Assembly (NCBI RefSeq): GCF_003955715.1
Contig: NZ_CP034463.1
Location: 806,001 to 870,000, forward strand
Reading direction: 5' to 3'
Source: Streptomyces aquilus
GTDB taxonomy: Bacteria; Actinomycetota; Actinomycetes; Streptomycetales; Streptomycetaceae
DNA: 64,000 nt
In this document: in pieces, positions 8,893-17,226 of the stretch
Layout of the letters: the number at the start of each line of letters is the position of its first letter
Position numbering within the stretch: the first letter of the stretch is position 1
Program-made: the position numbers and the translations under genes
Notes under the pieces: generated by a model
Told to the model about the DNA's origin: nothing
Database searches by the model: none
Seen by the model: only the letters and a program-made list of their open reading frames with translations

Positions 8893-9415
8893 CCGCGCGG
8901 GAGCGGCTTCCCGGGCGGACCACCAGGGCGAGGGTCCTGACCGCCCCGCTGTGCTCGAAGTGGAGGGTGAAGGCGATGAGTTCGCCTTCCCGCCATCCCG
9001 CCTTCGGCCGCAGGGTGACAGCCACGTCCTGCGGCGACATGGACAGCGCGCCGCCCGCCCGGACGGCGACCGAGGTCACCGTCTGCCGGGAGGCGGCCGC
9101 CTTCCCGGTCATGACGTGGCGGCTGAGCTCCAGGTCTCCCCCGGTCTCGGCGGACGTCACCCGGAGCAGCCGGTCGTCCGCGTCGCCGGTGTTGGCGATG
9201 TCGAAGAAGGCCGCGGTCCGTGTCGTGTCGCCGTACGGCAGGAGGACCCGCCCGGGGGACACGGCGATCCGGGGCGGGTCGCCCGCCTTCCCCGCCGTGA
9301 CCCAGGTCGTCAGTCCGCCGAGGGCGAGGCTGCACGCGGCGATGGGCGCGAGCGCGGAGTTCAGGGTGTCGGTGAGGCGGCGTCGGGTCGGTCGCCACGG
9401 GTTCGGTGCGGTCAT
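8873..9415 (-). CDS. PCu(A)C-type copper chaperone-like protein (DUF461)
   Basis: A 180-residue protein with one hydrophobic N-terminal segment (ALAPIAACSLALGG), then a cupredoxin-like beta domain resembling PCu(A)C periplasmic copper chaperones: FDIANTGDADDRLLRVTS, later ELSRHVMTG and a final TFERAG-like strand (TLHFEHSG). The first His/Met ligand region (RHVM) is present, but the second half of the usual H(M)-X10-M-X21-HXM signature is poor (SMSPQDVAV), so metal binding may be altered. Its ATG overlaps the CopA stop (ATGA at 9415-9412), so it is the last gene of the copper operon. Copper delivery is inferred from fold and neighbours. Confidence 0.75.
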   Translation of the reverse strand: MTAPNPWRPTRRRLTDTLNSALAPIAACSLALGGLTTWVTAGKAGDPPRIAVSPGRVLLPYGDTTRTAAFFDIANTGDADDRLLRVTSAETGGDLELSRHVMTGKAAASRQTVTSVAVRAGGALSMSPQDVAVTLRPKAGWREGELIAFTLHFEHSGAVRTLALVVRPGSRSRAVTGVGE

Positions 9416-11679
9416 CGGGTGCGGCTCCGGGCGGACGGGGAGGGGTGCGCGGGTGAGGGCTGCCAGGCGCGCAGCCGCAGGCTGTTGGCGACCACCAGGA
9501 CCGAGCTGGCCGACATCGCCGCGGCGGCGAGCATGGGGTTCAGCAGACCGACCATGGCCAGCGGGACGGTGACGGCGTTGTAGCCGAACGCCCAGACGAG
9601 GTTGGCGCGGATCGTGCCGAGGGTGCGCCGGGCGAGCCGGACGGCGTCCGCGAGGGCCTCGATGTCGCCGCGTACGAGGGTGACGTCGGCGGCACCGATG
9701 GCCACGTCGGTGCCGGTGCCCATGGCGATGCCGAGGTCGGCGACCGCGAGGGCGGCGGCGTCGTTCACGCCGTCGCCGATGACGGCGACCCGGTGGCCCT
9801 CGCCCTGGAGACCGCGCACGAGGTCGGCCTTCTCCTCGGGGGTGCAGCGGGCGTACGCCTCGTCGATGCCGAGCGCCCGGGCGACGGCCCGGGCGGGGGC
9901 CTCGCGGTCGCCGGTGGCGAGCACGGGTCGTACGCCGAGACGCCGCAGCCGGTCCACGGCACGGTAGCTGCCGGGCCGTACGACGTCCCCGACCTCGACG
10001 ACCGCCTGGGCGACGTCGTCCACGGTCACGAGGACCGGCGTGTGGGCGGCGCCTTCCGTGACGGCGAGCCCGGCGGGCAACTCCTCGTCGGGGGCCCGGA
10101 CTTCGACGAGGTGCCCCTCGACCCGTCCGCACACCCCGCGGCCCGGGAGCGCCCTGAACTCACCCACTGCTGGGAGCCGCTCCCCCAGCTCCCGCCGGGC
10201 CTGTGCGGCGATCGCCCGTCCCACCGGATGCTCCGACCCCTGCTCCACCGCGCCCGCCAGCCGCAGTACGGCGTCGCGGCCGAGACCTCCGGGTACGGCC
10301 GTGACGCGGGCGACGGTCATATGGCCGGTGGTGAGGGTGCCGGTCTTGTCGAGGACCACGGCGTCCAGGCGCCGGAGGCCTTCCAGGGCCTGTGGACCGG
10401 TGACGAGGACGCCCAGTTGGGCCCCGCGCCCGGTGGCGGCCATCAACGCGGTCGGCGTCGCGAGGCCGAGCGCGCACGGACAGGCCACCACCAGGACGGC
10501 CACGCACGCGGTGATCGCCGCCTGGGGGTCGGCTCCGGCGCCGAGCCAGAAGCCGAGCGTGGTCACGGCCAGCGCCAGCACGACCGGTACGAAGACCCCG
10601 GCCACCGAGTCGGCGAGCCGCTGCGCCTTCGCCTTGCCCGCCTGCGCCTCGGTCACCAGCCTTGTGATCCGGGCGAGTTGGGTGTCAGCGCCGACCGCGG
10701 TGGCGCGTACGAGGAGCAGCCCGCCCGCGTTGACGGCCCCGCCGACGACGGCCGAGCCGGGCCCGACCTCCACGGGCTCGCTCTCCCCGGTGACCAGGGA
10801 CAGGTCGACGGCCGAACTCCCCTCCGTCACCTCCCCGTCAGTGGCGACCCGCTCGCCGGGTCGCACGACGAAGACCTGCCCCACCCTCAACTCCTCGACG
10901 GAGACGAGCCGTTCGGCGCCACCCTCCCGTACGGCGACTTCCTTGGCGGCGAGTCGCGCGAGCGAGCGCAGCGCCGCCCCGGTCCCACGGCGGGCCCGCG
11001 TCTCCAGGAAGCGTCCGGCCAGCACGAACAGGGGTACGCCGACGGCCGCTTCGAGGTAGACGTGCACCACGCCGTCATCCGCGGCGGAGGGCACCAGGCT
11101 GAACGGCATCCGCATGCCGGGGTCGCCCGCACCGCCGAGGAACAGCGCGTACGCCGACCAGGAGAAGGAGGCGATGACCCCCAGCGAGACGAGGGTGTCC
11201 ATGGTGGCCGCCGAGTGCCGCAACCCCCGTGCCGCCCGCGTGTGGAACGGCCAGGCACCCCACACGGCGACGGGCGCGGCGAGGACGAAGCACAGCCACT
11301 GCCAGTTGCGGAACTGCAGATCCGGCACCATCGACAGCACGAGCACCGGCGCCGCGAGCAGCGCGGTGGTCAGCAGCCGTTGACGCTCCTCGCGGAACGC
11401 GTCGGCCTCGCGCAGCTGCCCCTTCGGTGGCTCGGGGTGCGGTGGCTCGGGGAGCGCGGCCGTGTAGCCGGCTTTCTCGACGGTCTCGACGAGTTCCCGT
11501 GGGCTGATCCACGCCGGATGGCTGACGCGGGCGCGGCCGGTGGCGAGGTTGACGGTCGCCGTGACGCCGTCCAGCCTGCCGAGCTTCTTCTCCACGCGTT
11601 TCACGCAGGCCGCGCAGGTCATGCCGCCGACGGTGAGGTCGGTGGTGACGAGGGCGGTCACGGAATCCGTGCCCGTCAC
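9412..11679 (-). CDS. copA: Copper-translocating P1B-type ATPase
   Basis: A 755-residue P-type ATPase. It has one N-terminal heavy-metal domain with GGMTCAAC (Cys22, Cys25), transmembrane helices, the actuator motif SLVTGESEP, the transport motif CPC (Cys400-Pro401-Cys402 in VACPCALGL), the phosphorylation motif DKTGT (Asp444) and the hinge GDGVNDAAAL. CPC with a CXXC metal domain marks monovalent copper export. Start GTG 11679 overlaps the stop of the small gene upstream (GTGA), and its own stop overlaps the PCu(A)C start, so three genes are coupled. Regulation is probably by a CsoR- or CueR-type repressor elsewhere; no convincing operator was seen in 11922-12029. Confidence 0.95.
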   Translation of the reverse strand: MTGTDSVTALVTTDLTVGGMTCAACVKRVEKKLGRLDGVTATVNLATGRARVSHPAWISPRELVETVEKAGYTAALPEPPHPEPPKGQLREADAFREERQRLLTTALLAAPVLVLSMVPDLQFRNWQWLCFVLAAPVAVWGAWPFHTRAARGLRHSAATMDTLVSLGVIASFSWSAYALFLGGAGDPGMRMPFSLVPSAADDGVVHVYLEAAVGVPLFVLAGRFLETRARRGTGAALRSLARLAAKEVAVREGGAERLVSVEELRVGQVFVVRPGERVATDGEVTEGSSAVDLSLVTGESEPVEVGPGSAVVGGAVNAGGLLLVRATAVGADTQLARITRLVTEAQAGKAKAQRLADSVAGVFVPVVLALAVTTLGFWLGAGADPQAAITACVAVLVVACPCALGLATPTALMAATGRGAQLGVLVTGPQALEGLRRLDAVVLDKTGTLTTGHMTVARVTAVPGGLGRDAVLRLAGAVEQGSEHPVGRAIAAQARRELGERLPAVGEFRALPGRGVCGRVEGHLVEVRAPDEELPAGLAVTEGAAHTPVLVTVDDVAQAVVEVGDVVRPGSYRAVDRLRRLGVRPVLATGDREAPARAVARALGIDEAYARCTPEEKADLVRGLQGEGHRVAVIGDGVNDAAALAVADLGIAMGTGTDVAIGAADVTLVRGDIEALADAVRLARRTLGTIRANLVWAFGYNAVTVPLAMVGLLNPMLAAAAMSASSVLVVANSLRLRAWQPSPAHPSPSARSRTR

Positions 11680-11921
11680 CGGTCGCCCCCGTGTGGACCG
11701 CCGTCCATGTCCATGTCGTCCAGGTCCGAGCCGCCCGCGCCTGCGCGACCCGTGCCGGTGCCGTGCATGCCGGGCGCCACCGGGCCCGAGGCCGCGCCGA
11801 CGGCGTACGACACGGTGAACATCAGCGCCAGCAGCAGGAGGAAGCCGCAGAGCGCGGGCGGCGGCACGCATCTCCGCAGCACCGCGCCCACGCCGGAGGA
11901 GGAATGCCGGAACTCGTCCAT
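11676..11921 (-). CDS. Small membrane protein with Met/His-rich tail
   Basis: An 81-residue protein with one strong transmembrane segment (FLLLLALMFTVSYAVG) and a C-terminal tail rich in Gly, Met, Asp and His (APGMHGTG, DDMDMDGGPHGG). ATG 11921 has GGAG nine bases upstream; an earlier in-frame start at 11972 would only add 17 residues. The stop overlaps the CopA GTG start. Position and the possible soft/intermediate metal ligands suggest a copper-binding accessory to CopA. I do not recognise a named family, so the function is inferred from context. Confidence 0.65.
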   Translation of the reverse strand: MDEFRHSSSGVGAVLRRCVPPPALCGFLLLLALMFTVSYAVGAASGPVAPGMHGTGTGRAGAGGSDLDDMDMDGGPHGGDR

Positions 11922-12029
11922 CAACCGCGACTCCAGATCACATCGCACGGCGCCGGTCGGATCGGGCCGCACCGGTTCAGGAGTCGGGTCGACGGGGCGT
12001 CAAGTTCCGCAGTCCCCGTGTGATTCACC

Positions 12030-12758
12030 TCACTGGCGCTGCGATGGAGCGCGCCGCACGGCGAACACCGCCGCCGCCAGTCCGAGCACGCCCACGACGA
12101 GCCCGGCGATGCCGAGTCCGCGGGCGGTCGAGTCGCTGTTCGACGCCGTGGACTCCGTGCTCGCGGGGCTCTTGGCGCCTGCCGCCGTACCGGAGGTCTC
12201 GGTGCCCTCGGCGCCTTCGGCGCCTTCGGCGGTGAGCTTGAGGGCCGGTGCCGGGTTCTCCGGTTCCTCGTCGCCCTGCGTGGCCTTCTCGATCCAGCGG
12301 ACGGTCTTGCCGTCGGAGTACGTCTGTAGCGTCTTGAAGGTCAACTGGCCGGTGTCGTCGGGCAGTTGACCGAAGGCCACGTCGAAGTCCTCGTACTGCC
12401 CGGCCGTGATCTTCCCCCCCGTCCAGGTGATCTCGGAGACGGCGTCGGTGATCGTCCCGTCGTCGGTCTTCACCGGCGTCTTGAGCTTGGTGGTGGTGAC
12501 CTTGGCGGTCCAGCCGTCGTGCGGGGAGACGAGGACGCCGAGGACGGGGTGGTCGGTGGGCAGGAAGACCTGCACCTCCGTGGTGCTCGCGGTGTCCTCC
12601 TCGTTGGGGACACGGAACGTCAGGACGCCGTCCGTGGCGCCCTTGGCGTAGCTCTCGGGGTGGACGGTGACGTGCGCGGAGGCGACGCCCGCGGCGGCCA
12701 GGACGCCCACGGCGGCAAGGGTGGTGACGGCGCCGACGCGGCGCAGGGTGGTGGACAT
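12030..12758 (-). CDS. YcnI/DUF1775-family copper-binding membrane-anchored protein
   Basis: A 242-residue protein with an N-terminal signal peptide cleaved after VASA, leaving mature N-terminus HVTVHPESY (His29). That N-terminal His is the copper ligand of the YcnI monohistidine-brace fold, and a Trp occurs in SPHDGW. After a beta-sandwich domain comes a low-complexity linker (EGAEGAEG) and a C-terminal transmembrane helix (GLGIAGLVVGVLGLAAAVFA) with a basic tail. Location beside CopA and a PCu(A)C-like protein fits a copper-acquisition or buffering role outside the membrane. The family call is firm; the direction of copper flow is not known. Confidence 0.9.
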   Translation of the reverse strand: MSTTLRRVGAVTTLAAVGVLAAAGVASAHVTVHPESYAKGATDGVLTFRVPNEEDTASTTEVQVFLPTDHPVLGVLVSPHDGWTAKVTTTKLKTPVKTDDGTITDAVSEITWTGGKITAGQYEDFDVAFGQLPDDTGQLTFKTLQTYSDGKTVRWIEKATQGDEEPENPAPALKLTAEGAEGAEGTETSGTAAGAKSPASTESTASNSDSTARGLGIAGLVVGVLGLAAAVFAVRRAPSQRQ

Positions 12759-12798
12759 GGCTGAGTGAATCTCCGTACTGCGGAAGGGATGTCGGGGT

Positions 12799-13395
12799 TC
12801 AGACGGCGTACGGCATCCCGGTCGGCGGCCCGCGTCGACGTACGGCGTACCGCAACCGCGCGCCCCTCAGCGACCGGGACGCCACCCGGGTCCGCGGTCC
12901 GGGCAGCGGCCTGTCCGGCACTCCCCCGTCCGCCCGCCACCACGCGACGAGCCCCGGCACGAACGCGACGGCCCAGCGCAGCAGCGACCACAGCGCGGCC
13001 TCGCCCCGCCGCAGCCACCAGGTGAGGGTGAGCGCCGCTCCGACGTGGACGGCGGTGGCGTGCGGGGTCAGGGCGTGGGAGTGGGCGGTCATCCGCATGC
13101 CGTGCAGGGCCATCGCGGTGTGCTGCGGACGGACGGAGTGGAAGGCGACGTGCAGGGCGCCCTGGGCGGTGAGCGTCACCGTGCCGATGCCGGTCAGCGA
13201 GCGTTCCCGGCCGCCGAGCAGACAGCCGACCGCGAAGACGGGAACGGCCGCGGCGATCTGGACCCACACCGGCGGTGCCTCACCCGTGGCCAGCGCATGC
13301 CCTCCGGTGGCGAGCAGCACGCACAGCACGGCGAACACCGCCGCGCGCACACTCCGGACCGCCACCGACCCTCTCATCGCACCCGATGCTGTCAT
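12799..13395 (-). CDS. His/Met-containing integral membrane protein of the copper block
   Basis: A 198-residue protein with about four hydrophobic segments and a His/Met-dense middle (MALHGMRMTAHSHALTPHA, then HVGAALTLTWW). It lies 40 bp downstream of nothing but upstream of the YcnI-like gene on the same strand and probably forms an operon with it. The start is uncertain: ATG 13395 is chosen, but ATG 13377 and 13455 are in frame and none has a strong ribosome site. The histidines could bind copper, which is speculation. I recognise it only as a membrane protein often placed next to ycnI-like genes. Confidence 0.7.
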   Translation of the reverse strand: MTASGAMRGSVAVRSVRAAVFAVLCVLLATGGHALATGEAPPVWVQIAAAVPVFAVGCLLGGRERSLTGIGTVTLTAQGALHVAFHSVRPQHTAMALHGMRMTAHSHALTPHATAVHVGAALTLTWWLRRGEAALWSLLRWAVAFVPGLVAWWRADGGVPDRPLPGPRTRVASRSLRGARLRYAVRRRGPPTGMPYAV

Positions 13396-13451
13396 GCCGC
13401 CGGTAGGCCGCTCCCTCCGCCCGGGAATACGGCCGCAAGCATCCCCGGCGA

Positions 13452-14408
13452 TCACGACTTGGGCAGCGACCGGGCGATCGTGACGGAGGACGAGGCGAGG
13501 GCGGTCCGACCGTCCTCGATGTCCCAGAGCGAGTTCTGCAGCAGTCGCCCGAGTGTCCAGCCGGTCGCGCGTGCCCGGTCCAGACAGAGGACCTCGGTGA
13601 GAAGGTCGAAGCGGCGCCGCACCACGCGCGGGGCGTCGCCCTTGGCCACGACGTCGTCCCAGCCGCTGTCCAGAGCGGGCCAGAGGTCGAAGCCGGGGTC
13701 CCCGGCGAGCGGCTCGGGGTCGATGGCGAGCCAGGGTTCACGCTGCGCGGCCAGCACGTTGCCGTAGTGCAGATCCCAGTGCAGCAGCCGGTCCCCGGGT
13801 TCTGCGACCAACTCGGCCACCGCCGCCGCCCAGCCGCGCAGGAGCTGCCGTTGCGCGGGGTCGGCCAGCGCCGTGACCGCCTGGGGAACCTGCTCCAGCA
13901 TCTCGGTGGCGATGTCCCCGAGGCCGCGCAGTCCGGGTGGGGCGGGGACGCTCACCAGCCGGGCCTGCACGTCGGCGAGGATGCCGATCGCCACGTCGTC
14001 GTCCTCGACCGAGGTCAGAGTGCGGGTGGCGTCCAGCCGCTCCAGCACCATGCCGCCGCTGTCGGGATCGTGGCCGAGGAGCCGCACCGTCCCCACGCCG
14101 TTCCAGGTGCGCAGCCCGATGAGCGCGGCGGTGGTCTCCTCCCTGGGCAGGTGCAGCTTGAGCACCGCGCGCGTGCCGTCCCTGCGCAGCACCGGCAGCA
14201 CCAGGGAGGCTTCTCCGGCTGCCACCGCGCCGTCCCGCCGCAGCTCCCAGCGCTCCAGGAGTTCCGCGGCCAGGGCGGGCAGTCCGGCGATCCAGGCCCG
14301 TCCTTCCGCACCGAAGGCTCTGTCGTACGAAGCCACCAAGGACGTCGGGATCTCGACCGCTTCCAATGGACTCAAGTAGTGGGCCCTTCGGCGTGGATGG
14401 TGTGACAT
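13452..14408 (-). CDS. Aminoglycoside/hydroxyurea kinase-like phosphotransferase (APH(6) type)
   Basis: About 318 residues with a kinase-like fold. The catalytic loop is LLHWDLHYGNVL (HxDxxxxN pattern), followed by the metal site AIDPEPLAGDPGFDLWP, which is the arrangement of the APH_6_hur family. Upstream, AVLKLHLPREE carries the ATP-binding Lys. Family members phosphorylate streptomycin or hydroxyurea; many Streptomyces copies have no proven drug. The start is unsure: ATG 14408 is used, GTG 14426 is in frame, and neither has a clear ribosome site. Neighbours do not suggest an antibiotic cluster, so it is likely an intrinsic gene of unknown substrate. Confidence 0.85.
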   Translation of the reverse strand: MSHHPRRRAHYLSPLEAVEIPTSLVASYDRAFGAEGRAWIAGLPALAAELLERWELRRDGAVAAGEASLVLPVLRRDGTRAVLKLHLPREETTAALIGLRTWNGVGTVRLLGHDPDSGGMVLERLDATRTLTSVEDDDVAIGILADVQARLVSVPAPPGLRGLGDIATEMLEQVPQAVTALADPAQRQLLRGWAAAVAELVAEPGDRLLHWDLHYGNVLAAQREPWLAIDPEPLAGDPGFDLWPALDSGWDDVVAKGDAPRVVRRRFDLLTEVLCLDRARATGWTLGRLLQNSLWDIEDGRTALASSSVTIARSLPKS

Positions 14409-14455
14409 GCCCCGGTCGTCGTCCACGAAACAAACGGTACCCGGGGACGCGGACG

Positions 14456-15334
14456 CTACCGCTCGCCGTCGGTCCGGGCCCGCAGCGCGTGCAGTACGGC
14501 CACCATGTCCTCGGCGCCATGCCCCTGCGCCACGGTCTCGTCGTAGAGGGCGTGGCAGACGTCGAGGAGCGGGGAAGCCAGGTCGGCCTTGCGGGCGGCC
14601 TGCGCGATGAGCCGGTTGTTCTTGAGGACGTCCGCGGCGCCGGCCTGCACACCGAAGTCACCGGCCACCAGCTTGGCCGCCTTCACCCGGGAGACGGCAC
14701 TGGCCATCGGGCCGGCGTCCAGCACGTCCCGCAGCAGCCGCCGATCGAGCCCGTGCCGGTCGGCGAAGTGGAACGCCTCGGCGAGGCCGGTGACCAGGGT
14801 GATCAGGAAGAGGTTCACCGAGAACTTCATCAGCAGCGCCCCGGGTACGGGACCGCAGCCGAACGTCTCCCGGCACAGGGGCGCGAGCAGCGGACGTACG
14901 GCCTCCACTGTCTCCTCGTCCCCGGCCAGCATGCCGACCAACTCGCCCTGTTCCGCGGGCACTCGGGAGCCGGAGACCGGGGCCTCGACGTATCGTCCGC
15001 CCGCGCCGCGGACGGCGTCCTCCAGGCCGGCCGAGTACTCGGGCGAGGTGGTGCCCATGTGGACGAGGGTGCGGTCGGCGACGCGGGGGGCGAAGGCCGC
15101 GGTGCCGCGGCCGAGGACCTCGTCCATGGCGTGCTCGTCGGCCAGCATGAGGATCACGGTCCGTGCCCGGGCGAAGAGCTCGTCCGGGCTTGCCGCGACC
15201 TCCGCTCCGGCGGCACGCACGGGATCGCAGCGGTCCGGGGTGCGGTTCCAGACGACGAGGGGGGTGCCGGCGCGGGCGAGGTTGAGCGCCATGGGCTGCC
15301 CCATGACCCCGAGGCCGACGAAACCGACGTACAC
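14456..15334 (-). CDS. Beta-hydroxyacid dehydrogenase-family NAD(P) oxidoreductase
   Basis: A 292-residue protein starting with a Rossmann motif ([20 protein letters not shown]) and containing EAPVSGSR (substrate-binding GGxxG-like region) and the catalytic Lys in [10 protein letters not shown]. This is the order seen in 3-hydroxyisobutyrate, tartronate-semialdehyde and glyoxylate reductases. The start is GTG 15334, preceded by a GGTGG-type site. It is divergent from a TetR gene, and two near-identical palindromes lie in the shared 150-bp region, so it is very likely the TetR target. Substrate is unknown; reductive detoxification is possible. Confidence 0.9.
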   Translation of the reverse strand: MYVGFVGLGVMGQPMALNLARAGTPLVVWNRTPDRCDPVRAAGAEVAASPDELFARARTVILMLADEHAMDEVLGRGTAAFAPRVADRTLVHMGTTSPEYSAGLEDAVRGAGGRYVEAPVSGSRVPAEQGELVGMLAGDEETVEAVRPLLAPLCRETFGCGPVPGALLMKFSVNLFLITLVTGLAEAFHFADRHGLDRRLLRDVLDAGPMASAVSRVKAAKLVAGDFGVQAGAADVLKNNRLIAQAARKADLASPLLDVCHALYDETVAQGHGAEDMVAVLHALRARTDGER

Positions 15335-15387
15335 GAGGCACCACCACCCAGGTCGGCGAGGGACTGCCCAGGACGGCGGGCATGCCC

Positions 15388-15407
15388 ATTATGACAGCGG
15401 TCATAAT
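15388..15407. promoter_or_regulatory. TetR operator 1 (20-bp palindrome)
   Basis: ATTATGACAGCGGTCATAAT has perfect 8-bp arms around AGCG. It shares the core TATGAC-N4-GTCATA with a second site 37 bp away. The pair lies between the divergent dehydrogenase and TetR genes. Confidence 0.75.
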
Positions 15408-15425
15408 AGCCGTGGCAACCGACTT

Positions 15426-15443
15426 CTATGACCGCCGTCATAG
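15426..15443. promoter_or_regulatory. TetR operator 2 (18-bp palindrome)
   Basis: CTATGACCGCCGTCATAG has perfect 7-bp arms around CGCC, the same core as operator 1. It lies 41 bp upstream of the TetR start and would allow autoregulation. Confidence 0.75.
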
Positions 15444-15484
15444 GATGGCGTGCGGCGTGAGGCTCGACGACCCAGGAGGCCGGG

Positions 15485-16072
15485 ATGTCCGAACGAGGAC
15501 CGCGTGAGCGGATGGTCTTCAGCGCGGCCCAGCTCATCCGGCGCGACGGAGTCGCCTCCACCGGCATGCGCGAGGTCGCCGCCCACGCCGAGGCGCCGCG
15601 CGGCTCGTTGCAGCACTACTTCCCCGGCGGCAAGGAACAGTTGGTCAACGAGGCGGTGGCCTGGGCGGGCAGCTACGCGGGCAACCGTGTCGCCCGTTTC
15701 CTGGCCGCGCTTCCCGAGCCGACACCCGGCGGGCTGTTCGCCGCAATGGTGCGCCAATGGACCGACGAGTACGAACGCGTCGGCTTCGCGGGCGGCTGCC
15801 CCGTGGCCGCCGCCACGGTGGACTGCGCGGAGTCCACCACGTCCACACGCGAGGCGGCAGCGGCGGCGTTCGCCGCCTGGACCGGCCCGGTGGCCCGGGC
15901 CCTGGCCGACCTGGGCGTACCCGAGGAGCGGACCACCGACCTGGCCACGCTCATGATCAGCACCCTGGAAGGAGCGCTCCTCATCGCCCGCGCCGAACAG
16001 GACGTACGGGCCTTGACGACCGCGGCCCGGGAACTGGCCCCGCTGCTCGACGCCGCCGCGCGCACACGATGA
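15485..16072 (+). CDS. TetR-family repressor (LmrA/YxaF-type C-terminus)
   Basis: A 195-residue regulator with an N-terminal TetR HTH (GVASTGMREVAAHAEAPRGS, LQHYFPGGKEQL) and a C-terminal ligand domain with FAGGCPVAAATVD, typical of the LmrA/YxaF group. ATG 15485 is placed behind AGGAGG. It diverges from the dehydrogenase at 15334 and faces two palindromes sharing a TATGAC-N4-GTCATA core. It most likely represses both genes until a small lipophilic ligand binds. The ligand cannot be predicted. Confidence 0.93.
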   Translation: MSERGPRERMVFSAAQLIRRDGVASTGMREVAAHAEAPRGSLQHYFPGGKEQLVNEAVAWAGSYAGNRVARFLAALPEPTPGGLFAAMVRQWTDEYERVGFAGGCPVAAATVDCAESTTSTREAAAAAFAAWTGPVARALADLGVPEERTTDLATLMISTLEGALLIARAEQDVRALTTAARELAPLLDAAARTR

Positions 16073-16099
16073 ACTCTGTTTCCCCGCTGGAGGTCGCCC

Positions 16100-17206
16100 T
16101 TGTTCGTTTTCGTCTGTGCACGGTGTGACGCCGCGCTGACCGCTCCCTTGTCGCAGGTCGCCCTCCCGCTCCATGCCCGGCAGACGTACGGGAACGGGGC
16201 CCAGCTCCCGGTCCTCATGGAGGCGGGGACGTTCGCCGTGGACCCGGAGCCCTGGGGAGGGCCGTGGCGCGGGTGGGACGAGGTCGATCCGGGTGAGGCG
16301 GAAGCGCGCGGCATCTACGCGCCGGTCCCCAGAGTGTCCGACGGGACGCCCGGGGCGGTCGTCATCGCGCCCGGCGACATCCGCGGCACCCGGCTCATCC
16401 CTGAGAAGCGCGGCGGTTCCTGTTGTGGTCTCGACGGGGCCGACGGGCCCAACACGGCCTGCGCGACGTGCGATCTGCCCGTGGCGACGAGAGTCGACGA
16501 CTGCTCCCTCTGGCAGACGACGCGGCTCGGTTCGGACGCGGTACGCCAGGTGCTCGTCGGCGGTGCCGACGCGGAGCCGTTGTCCTGGACCGAGTTGGTC
16601 CAGAGCGCGGAGGGCATGTCTCCGTTCGAGCCGGTGGCCACCTGGGGCGGGCGGTCCGGATCGGGGCACTACTGGTCGTGGAGTCCACGCTGGGAGGCGG
16701 CGGCCGGCCATGCGCTCGCCCACCTGCTGGTGGCTTCCGAAGGGCATCCGGTTCAGGTTCCCGAAGGGCTGACCGCGGACGTCTTCCAACGCGCGCTCGA
16801 CACCCTGCTGCCCGCAGGCCCACCACGTCGACACGCCGTCCTGGCCGGCCCCGGACGACCAGCCCCCGGCACCGGCGTCGACATCCTCCTCGTACCGATC
16901 CACCCCCAGACGGGCCAGATCTGGACCCCCACGGGCCCGGCGGCATCGGCACACCTGGTGCCGCTCCCGCTGGGTGTGTGGTGGTGGCTGGTCTCTCCTC
17001 GGACGTACCTGCCGGTCCCCGCCTCGGGCGGCATCCCGCGGGACGTCCTCCGCGACCACCCGGTCCCGCCCCGCCCCGACCGCCTGTTCCGGGCCGACCG
17101 GGGAACGTTCCTGAACACCTTGGTCCGGCTGCCCGCTGTGCGCAGGCCGTGGATGAGGGGCGTTCTCGAGAACGCCATGCGCGCCGGACGGGCCGACATC
17201 TTCTGA
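16100..17206 (+). CDS. Unknown protein with paired cysteines (possible zinc site)
   Basis: A 368-residue soluble protein that I cannot assign to a named family. It begins MFVFVCARCDAAL (CxxC at Cys6/Cys9) and has a second cysteine group SCCGLDG and CATC around residues 108-123, so it may bind zinc. The rest is rich in Trp and Pro (PLGVWWWLVSPRTYLPVP). The TTG start at 16100 is supported by GGAGG at 16089-16093 with a 6-nt spacer; no ATG fits as well. It lies 27 bp after the TetR gene on the same strand and may be co-transcribed. Its 3' end converges on a PfkB kinase. Confidence 0.75.
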   Translation: MFVFVCARCDAALTAPLSQVALPLHARQTYGNGAQLPVLMEAGTFAVDPEPWGGPWRGWDEVDPGEAEARGIYAPVPRVSDGTPGAVVIAPGDIRGTRLIPEKRGGSCCGLDGADGPNTACATCDLPVATRVDDCSLWQTTRLGSDAVRQVLVGGADAEPLSWTELVQSAEGMSPFEPVATWGGRSGSGHYWSWSPRWEAAAGHALAHLLVASEGHPVQVPEGLTADVFQRALDTLLPAGPPRRHAVLAGPGRPAPGTGVDILLVPIHPQTGQIWTPTGPAASAHLVPLPLGVWWWLVSPRTYLPVPASGGIPRDVLRDHPVPPRPDRLFRADRGTFLNTLVRLPAVRRPWMRGVLENAMRAGRADIF

Positions 17207-17226
17207 CGGGCCCCGGGCCGACCCGG

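Noticed and set aside
12799..13395. Riboswitch or CsoR operator in the copper block gaps
   Set aside because: No conserved aptamer and no CsoR-type palindrome was seen in 11922-12029, 12759-12798 or 13396-13451.
13452..14408. Antibiotic resistance island with 43215-43985
   Set aside because: The APH-like and AadA-like genes are 29 kb apart, have ordinary neighbours and no mobile element; both families have many intrinsic Streptomyces members.
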